Shown here piece after piece: positions 4,540 to 8,013 of a stretch of DNA of 8,013 nt. The notes below the pieces were generated by a model, which was given only the letters and a program-made list of their open reading frames with translations, made no database searches and was not told the origin of the DNA. The translations under genes were made by a program, and so were the position numbers. The stretch is from Candidatus Woesearchaeota archaeon (lineage in GTDB: Archaea; Nanobdellota; Nanobdellia; SCGC-AAA011-G17; VGLX01), in the NCBI GenBank assembly GCA_016866645.1, contig VGLX01000047.1, forward strand, positions 1 to 8,013, read 5' to 3'. The number at the start of each line of letters is the position of its first letter. Positions within the stretch are counted from its first letter, which is position 1.

Positions 4540-5268
4540 TCAACAGTTGCACAGTATAAACTCATATAACCTATTGAATACTTGCTTTTTATATTTTCCC
4601 TTTAGAAGTATGTGCTGCTCGCCAGGGAGTAGCATGATCTTTCTTTCTTTGCTTTTCACTTGTTTGTATATCTGGAAGGGTGAGTCGTTGCTCACTCTCC
4701 TGTCTGCTGTGCCTTGGACTATTATTATAGGGCTCTCGACACCTTTTATTGCCAGGTGGGTTTCTTTGATAAGCTTGATAAGCTCGTACTTAGTTTTCAA
4801 AGGTATTGATCCAGGATAGCTGACCATGTCATCAGGATGCTTTTTGTGGAATCCTATCATCGATAGCAGATTGCCTTTCAGGTTCAGCTTGTAAGGAGTT
4901 CCTAGGGCCATAACCGCTGCTGGCTTGTACTCGTTAGCCAGGTTCAGTGCTAACAGTCCGCCCATAGAGAATCCTAAAACCATAGTCTTCGGGTATACCT
5001 TGTTGAACTCTTCGTAGGCTGTCCTCGCCGAGTCTAGCCAGTCTTTTCTCGTGGTTTTCACAAGGTCTTCCTTGCTGGTTGCGTGGCCCGCTATTCTCGC
5101 TCCGAAGTTAGGAATCTTTTGCCTGTACAAGAAGTCGCCTAGCTCCCTAACCTGGTAAGGCGTCGCTGTAAGGCCGTGGAACATCAACACTCCGAAGTCT
5201 TTCTTAACCTTATTATAGAACGGCTCTCCTTGAGCCATGAACTCTCCTTTCAAAAGGTCTTCTAGCAT
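4540..5268 (-). CDS. Alpha/beta-hydrolase, carboxylesterase/monoacylglycerol-lipase-like, 242 aa
   Basis: A single-domain serine hydrolase, predicted cytoplasmic. VLMFHGLTATPYQVRELGDF (residues 27-46) contains the oxyanion HG. GFSMGG (99-104) is the nucleophile elbow with Ser101. GTADRRVS (186-193) supplies Asp189, and GEQHILL (216-222) supplies His219. The HGxTxTPxxVR and GFSMGG patterns resemble Est30-type carboxylesterases and monoacylglycerol lipases; the substrate is unknown. Two starts are possible. ATG at 5268 lies two bases after the upstream zinc-ribbon stop. ATG at 5238 (residue 11, MAQGEPF) has a clear GGAG (5247-5244) five bases before it and would put HG at residue 21, nearer to what I recall for relatives, so the shorter form of 232 residues may be the real one. 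It forms an operon with the zinc-ribbon gene, and tRNA-Thr starts one base past its stop. Confidence 0.88.
   Translation of the reverse strand: MLEDLLKGEFMAQGEPFYNKVKKDFGVLMFHGLTATPYQVRELGDFLYRQKIPNFGARIAGHATSKEDLVKTTRKDWLDSARTAYEEFNKVYPKTMVLGFSMGGLLALNLANEYKPAAVMALGTPYKLNLKGNLLSMIGFHKKHPDDMVSYPGSIPLKTKYELIKLIKETHLAIKGVESPIIIVQGTADRRVSNDSPFQIYKQVKSKERKIMLLPGEQHILLKGKYKKQVFNRLYEFILCNC
4563..4569 (-). promoter_or_regulatory. Candidate tRNA-Thr promoter inside the hydrolase gene
   Basis: TTATATG on the minus strand is centred 28 bases upstream of the tRNA 5' end and lies within the last codons of the hydrolase. A second TATA-like element (TTTATACT, 4554-4561) is closer. Either would give a tRNA transcript with almost no leader. 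Read-through from the hydrolase operon is the alternative. Confidence 0.4.
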
Positions 5269-5270
5269 TT

Positions 5271-5426
5271 TTATAATTGTTTCAAAATCTCTTCTTTTGT
5301 TTTATACTTCTTCTGGCAGTCCGGGCATACTAAGTGTTTCTTGCCTTTAGCGTCTTTCACGTAAGTGCCTAGCATTTTCTCCAGGAATGTTTCCTCAACC
5401 TTGTTCTTGCATATGTCGCATTTCAT
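5271..5426 (-). CDS. Small zinc-ribbon protein, 51 aa
   Basis: The protein begins MKCDICKNKVEETFLEKMLG and continues TYVKDAKGKKHLVCPDCQKK, ending KTKEEILKQL. Two knuckles, CDIC (residues 3-6) and CPDC (about 34-37), are separated by about 27 residues and form a classical four-cysteine zinc ribbon. Small proteins of this exact pattern are, from memory, common in DPANN and other archaea; their role is unknown, with nucleic-acid or ribosome binding often supposed. The ATG at 5426 is 27 bases from a TATA box and has no Shine-Dalgarno site, so the transcript is probably leaderless. The stop lies two bases before the first possible start of the hydrolase, indicating an operon. Confidence 0.88.
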   Translation of the reverse strand: MKCDICKNKVEETFLEKMLGTYVKDAKGKKHLVCPDCQKKYKTKEEILKQL

Positions 5427-5448
5427 GAGTGTTTAGCGTTATTTGATT

Positions 5449-5458
5449 GTTTATAAAC
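5449..5458 (-). promoter_or_regulatory. TATA box of the zinc-ribbon/hydrolase operon
   Basis: GTTTATAAAC is centred about 27 bases upstream of the ATG at 5426. It is palindromic. It lies between the stop of the 109-residue gene (5473) and the zinc-ribbon start, so the operon has its own promoter. Confidence 0.6.
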
Positions 5459-5472
5459 CTATTTGCTTTTTG

Positions 5473-5802
5473 TTATACCGGTATGCGGCAGTGCCATCCG
5501 TTACTGCTCAGTTGCCTTTTGTACCAAGTTTCGTTATTAAGCACAGGGTTTCTTTCTTTTCTTATGTATTTGAGCATGTTCTTTGCAGGCCAAATAGACT
5601 CCCAGTCTAAGCCTTCCAAGAACCCGTCATCAACATTGATTCTTACACCATACAGTTCCCCTTCTTTTTTGATTTCAAAAGTGAATAAGTGCCCAGAATC
5701 AGGGTGTTTTCTTTTATCATCAGGTCTTGGAAACCTGTAACTGATTTTCATATCTTTAACAGATGATAATACTTCTTTTTCTTTTTCGGTGAAGGGAAGC
5801 AT
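5473..5802 (-). CDS. Hypothetical protein, 109 aa
   Basis: A soluble, charged protein with no recognised family. It begins MLPFTEKEKEVLSSVKDMKI. The middle looks like a beta-rich segment: SGHLFTFEIKKEGELYGVRI. A tryptophan-rich region follows, LEGLDWESIWPAKNMLKYIR, with NETWYKRQLSSNGWHCRIPV at the end. There is no signal peptide, membrane segment or metal motif; two His and one Cys are scattered. The ATG at 5802 is the first in frame after an upstream stop, although the frame is open for about 20 codons before it. A second ATG at 5807 is in another frame. No convincing TATA box is seen at the usual distance; the best is a weak CTTAACTA near 5825-5832. Confidence 0.7.
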   Translation of the reverse strand: MLPFTEKEKEVLSSVKDMKISYRFPRPDDKRKHPDSGHLFTFEIKKEGELYGVRINVDDGFLEGLDWESIWPAKNMLKYIRKERNPVLNNETWYKRQLSSNGWHCRIPV

Positions 5803-5994
5803 TTCATAAATGCCTAAGCTGTGCGTAGTTAAGTAGCCTAAAAGTAAGCTGTAAAGTAAACGTTACCTAAACTGAGATTTTTAGTAGCATAACATAATGC
5901 GATTGCGCTATTATACGCTTCTGTTAGGAATGAATCCTGGTGCAACATTCAGCCGAAGGCTGATGGGCGAAGAGGTTTCGGGGCTCACTAACAT
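5803..5994. other. Gene-free stretch with hairpin-forming sequence
   Basis: No credible coding frame is seen. Positions 5886-5900 and 5905-5919 form an imperfect 15-base stem with a GATT loop (ten Watson-Crick pairs plus one G-U). Positions 5922-5993 are closed by TGTTAG/CTAACA and contain three smaller stems: GAATG/CATTC (5928-5932/5946-5950), AGCC/GGCT (5951-5954/5958-5961) and CGAA/TTCG (5968-5971/5977-5980). Together they make a cloverleaf-like layout. TAAGCTGT also occurs twice, 30 bases apart (5815-5822, 5845-5852). It could be a small RNA, a structured 3' end of the membrane-protein mRNA, or the end of a mobile element. No known RNA family is recognised. Confidence 0.4.
5975..5988 (+). 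repeat. Left copy of an inverted repeat flanking the A+T-rich gene
   Basis: GTTTCGGGGCTCAC here matches, in inverse orientation, GCGAGCCCCTGAAAC at 6816-6830, with one extra base and one mismatch. The two copies lie just outside the stop and the promoter of the seven-helix membrane protein gene. They may be the ends of a transferred element or a coincidence of short G+C-rich words in A+T-rich DNA. Confidence 0.4.
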
Positions 5995-6774
5995 CTAACT
6001 TATGGGAATGAATATTAATGGAATAAATAAATAAACTAAACCTGCGACTATAAGCAGGATATATGTAGTTGATTTTAATTTTGATTTCCACAACAACCAA
6101 ATGGCTCCTGACAATATTGTAATTTCAGATGCTAAATCAATCCAAAACCACGGTTGGAATATAGTATAATTCCAAAAATCTAGATAACCTTCCAACCCCC
6201 CACTAATGTTCTCTCTGATATATCCACCAAATGCGCTTTGTAGGTATAATCCAAATATTGATAATTCAAAAAGTAAAGCTCCTATCAATATTATCTTATA
6301 GCTTATGGATTTTTGAGGCTGGGTCTTTGTTAAAAATAATGTTCCAAATAAAAGGGACAAAGAACTTGTTTCCATTGCAAGAACGCCAAAAACCCATACG
6401 TATAAAGTAATCCATAAACCCTGTGGCAAAAAGTCAGTAATCCCATAAAAAACCCACCACTCAGCATTAATCAGAATAAAAACGATGAATAGAACAATGC
6501 TCGCTATAAACCATATTCTATTTTTATTCAGGTTGAAATCAAAAGAAGGCTTGAAAACTTCGATAAATAAACCAACGAGTATGAGAGAAAATCCAAGAGT
6601 TATTGTACTATAAAAAAGAATTATGGCAAGCAATCTTGAACCTATAAAATTATTTATCATATCAATAACTGGAACTGCCATGCCCTCAGTTACTAAGTAA
6701 TACATAAAAAGTAAAATAAGAACGGCAAAGAATACAGCAAAGATTCGATTTATTATTTGTTTGGGATTCTCCAT
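5995..6774 (-). CDS. Seven-helix membrane protein of unknown function, 259 aa
   Basis: A short polar N-terminus (MENPKQIINR) is followed by about seven hydrophobic segments at residues 11-28, 47-73, 86-105, 116-148 (long, possibly re-entrant), 158-180, 205-229 and 237-258. Loops are short, with aromatic clusters (NAEWWVFYG, DFWNYTIFQPWFWID). Acidic residues lie within or near membrane segments (E105, E135, E170, D213), which could matter for transport or catalysis, but no family is recognised. Base use differs from its neighbours: sampled lines are about 30-33% G+C, against about 50% in the flanking operon and the permease. With the inverted repeats outside it, this points to acquisition from elsewhere. 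The start at 6774 has a TATA box 25 bases upstream. Confidence 0.78.
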   Translation of the reverse strand: MENPKQIINRIFAVFFAVLILLFMYYLVTEGMAVPVIDMINNFIGSRLLAIILFYSTITLGFSLILVGLFIEVFKPSFDFNLNKNRIWFIASIVLFIVFILINAEWWVFYGITDFLPQGLWITLYVWVFGVLAMETSSLSLLFGTLFLTKTQPQKSISYKIILIGALLFELSIFGLYLQSAFGGYIRENISGGLEGYLDFWNYTIFQPWFWIDLASEITILSGAIWLLWKSKLKSTTYILLIVAGLVYLFIPLIFIPIS

Positions 6775-6793
6775 ATTAAGATATAGAATAAAC

Positions 6794-6803
6794 TTATTTA
6801 ATA
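6794..6803 (-). promoter_or_regulatory. TATA box of the membrane-protein gene
   Basis: TATTAAATAA on the minus strand is centred about 25 bases before the ATG at 6774, consistent with a leaderless archaeal transcript. The surrounding sequence is very A+T-rich, so the exact box is uncertain. Confidence 0.45.
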
Positions 6804-6815
6804 ATGTTTGTAAAT

Positions 6816-6830
6816 GCGAGCCCCTGAAAC
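6816..6830 (-). repeat. Right copy of an inverted repeat flanking the A+T-rich gene
   Basis: Read on the minus strand this is GTTTCAGGGGCTCGC, the inverted partner of 5975-5988. It lies in the 93-base gap between the membrane-protein gene and the operon to its right, about 42 bases upstream of the membrane-protein start. No other feature apart from the TATA box is seen in this gap. Confidence 0.4.
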
Positions 6831-6867
6831 TTGCAAATCTGCTTTAGGGTTTAAGAGGAGACATATT

Positions 6868-7389
6868 CTATCTACTGCTCAAGTTAATCAAATAATGGTC
6901 TGCTTTGTCTTCGCATCTGATGTACAACCGGTCTACCGTTAAGTAATGCTTCTCGACTAAATGCGCATTGCTGGCTTTGTTCTTATCCAGTAAAGTGTCT
7001 TTCTCTAGTGTGAACTCGATCCTGTCGAATGGTAAGCTTTTGTAACCTAAAGGGTTTTCAGAGAAGGTAGCGTTTATTATCCCTGGAAGGTCTTCAGTTA
7101 CAGTTTTTATCTCGACATATGACAGTCCAAAATTAGTATTTTCTAAGCGTCTCAGGTTTTTGTACCACATTGAGATGTTCTCATATTCTAATGTCATCTC
7201 GGTTCTGTCTTTGAAATCAAGTTTTACGCAATTGGTATGCTCTTTTTCTTTGCTAAAATCTGCGAAATCCATGTAATTTTTTATTAGGTCGTGTAAGCCG
7301 ACACTTGCTTTTTTTTCTTTGTAATCGCGTAATTCTTCTGACTTCACGTCCAAGTCTTTCTCAGGTAAAAATGTTCTAGGGAGTTTCAT
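6868..7389 (-). CDS. Hypothetical protein with MKxPxxFLxxKxLD N-terminus, 173 aa
   Basis: The first residues, MKLPRTFLPEKDLDVKSEEL, align with those of the gene directly upstream (MKIPNIFLTKKNLDRRIEEL). A second weaker match follows: LHDLIKNYMDFADFSK here and IEDLMQNWVSIFYDGIDFRK there. The rest is a soluble beta-rich protein: NCVKLDFKDRTEMTLEYENI, then YVEIKTVTEDLPGIINATF, ending DRLYIRCEDKADHYLINLSS. There is no signal peptide or membrane segment, and the function is unknown. The start overlaps the stop of the upstream gene in an ATGA, and AGGA lies five bases before it, so translation is probably coupled. It is the last gene of the operon and lies next to the A+T-rich insert-like gene. Confidence 0.8.
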   Translation of the reverse strand: MKLPRTFLPEKDLDVKSEELRDYKEKKASVGLHDLIKNYMDFADFSKEKEHTNCVKLDFKDRTEMTLEYENISMWYKNLRRLENTNFGLSYVEIKTVTEDLPGIINATFSENPLGYKSLPFDRIEFTLEKDTLLDKNKASNAHLVEKHYLTVDRLYIRCEDKADHYLINLSSR

Positions 7390-7913
7390 CTTTTCCTGCG
7401 CATGTTTTTAACCTTGTAGAGGTTTATCTTGAAATATTCTGATGCTAGCTCTTTGACATCTTTCTCGAATGAGCTTCTGCGAGGCCCTCTTTCATCACCA
7501 AGGTGTAGATAGCCGACCCTCTCTATGTAAGGCTCTTTCTCTTTCGGAGCAGGGGTGTAGTCGTCAGTCGTGAACATTGTAGGTATTGTTATCTCTTCAC
7601 CTGCAGCGTTTGGCACTGTCGCTCTGGCGGTGTACTTCTCTGGATTCTTGGAATCTTTCTTCCATTTTATCTTCCCGGAGTATGTGTCCTTGATTATTCT
7701 CTTGAACGCGCGCGATTCAAACTTTTTCTCTTTTTCTGCTATCTCTGGATATGTCATCTTTCTGAAGTCTATGCCATCGTAGAAGATTGACACCCAGTTC
7801 TGCATCAGGTCTTCAATGTCCACGAATTTTGGTTTTTCCTTATGGGGCTGGTTAAGCTCTTCAATCCTCCTATCAAGATTCTTTTTGGTTAGGAATATGT
7901 TCGGTATTTTCAT
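7386..7913 (-). CDS. Hypothetical protein with MKxPxxFLxxKxLD N-terminus, 175 aa
   Basis: A second, related protein that begins MKIPNIFLTKKNLDRRIEEL. After the shared N-terminal region it diverges: a helical charged segment (PEIAEKEKKFESRAFKRIIK), a strand-rich centre (GKIKWKKDSKNPEKYTARAT, EEITIPTMFTTDDYT) and a basic end (EYFKINLYKVKNMRRKR). From memory, this N-terminal motif opens many uncharacterised DPANN-archaeal proteins, which may use it as a common targeting or interaction tag. No enzyme motif is visible. Its ATG is inside the ATGA that ends the upstream gene, and its own TGA overlaps the start of the downstream relative. Confidence 0.8.
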   Translation of the reverse strand: MKIPNIFLTKKNLDRRIEELNQPHKEKPKFVDIEDLMQNWVSIFYDGIDFRKMTYPEIAEKEKKFESRAFKRIIKDTYSGKIKWKKDSKNPEKYTARATVPNAAGEEITIPTMFTTDDYTPAPKEKEPYIERVGYLHLGDERGPRRSSFEKDVKELASEYFKINLYKVKNMRRKR

Positions 7914-8013
7914 TTGTAGTCGAAATATTCGCAGAGCAGCTTTGTCATATTTTTATTTCCCGCAAAGGAGTTTAGGCATAGCGAAGTCTCATTACCTAAG
8001 TAAAAGTGGTCAC
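7910..8013 (-). CDS. C-terminal end of a hypothetical protein, N-terminus beyond the window
   Basis: Only the last 33 residues are visible: DHFYLGNETSLCLNSFAG then NKNMTKLLCEYFDYK and a TGA. The stop overlaps the next start codon as ATGA (7913-7910), the same junction as between the two following genes. This frame is therefore real and is the upstream member of a three-gene (or longer) operon. It is too short to classify. The ending CEYFDYK vaguely resembles SEYFKINLYK in the next protein, so it could be a third relative, but its N-terminus is not visible. Confidence 0.7.
   Translation of the reverse strand, partial: DHFYLGNETSLCLNSFAGNKNMTKLLCEYFDYK

Noticed and set aside
4508..4819. Plus-strand frame of 103 codons
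   Set aside because: It crosses the tRNA and runs antisense to the hydrolase, whose catalytic motifs are intact. Its product has no family features.
5815..5852. TAAGCTGT repeated 30 bases apart as the start of a CRISPR-like array
   Set aside because: There are only two eight-base copies with no further units or conserved spacer length, which is compatible with chance.
5922..5993. Integron attC site, from GTTAGG...CTAAC ends
   Set aside because: In an attC the AAC-type core comes first and the GTT-type core last. Here the order is reversed, and neither word fits RYYYAAC or GTTRRRY.
5922..5993. H/ACA or C/D guide RNA
   Set aside because: The ACA trinucleotide falls inside the closing stem, no lower stem leads up to it, and no proper C or D box pair is present.

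Overview
The window is most likely archaeal. Most coding regions have a TATA-like A+T box centred about 25-28 bases upstream of the start codon and no Shine-Dalgarno site, which is the leaderless archaeal pattern. A tRNA gene carries two small introns with bulge-helix-bulge-like folds. Isoleucine is often encoded by ATA. A 51-residue zinc-ribbon protein and two hypothetical proteins beginning MK[IL]P..FL..K.LD are of a type I associate from memory with small-genome DPANN archaea (Woesearchaeota/Pacearchaeota-like). That placement is inference.

Layout. Positions 1-1142 (minus) hold a truncated unknown gene and an alpha-solenoid (TPR/SNAP-like) gene, each with its own TATA box. The solenoid gene is divergent from an APC-family amino acid permease (1220-2512, plus). 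Positions 2521-2787 (minus) hold a start-less open frame, probably the 3' end of a broken gene. It stops at the operator of an AbiEi/AbiEii-like toxin-antitoxin operon (2878-4234, plus). That operator contains an 11-base perfect inverted repeat and near-identical units repeating every 37 bases. Past the toxin come a possible 21-residue CxxC microprotein (4231-4296, minus) and a tRNA-Thr(CGU) gene (4422-4538, minus) interrupted in the D-loop and in the anticodon loop. The tRNA starts one base after the stop of an alpha/beta hydrolase (4540-5268, minus), which lies in an operon behind the zinc-ribbon protein (5271-5426, minus). A 109-residue unknown protein follows (5473-5802, minus).

Positions 5803-5994 hold no gene but contain hairpin-forming sequence. 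Next is an A+T-rich seven-helix membrane protein gene (5995-6774, minus), bracketed by imperfect inverted repeats and probably acquired. The right end is a minus-strand operon of three hypothetical genes joined by ATGA stop/start overlaps (6868-8013). Two of them are tandem relatives sharing an N-terminal motif, and the third is cut by the window end.

The clearest functional systems are the toxin-antitoxin pair with its operator, the amino acid permease, and the zinc-ribbon/hydrolase/tRNA cluster. The most unusual single element is the double-intron tRNA.
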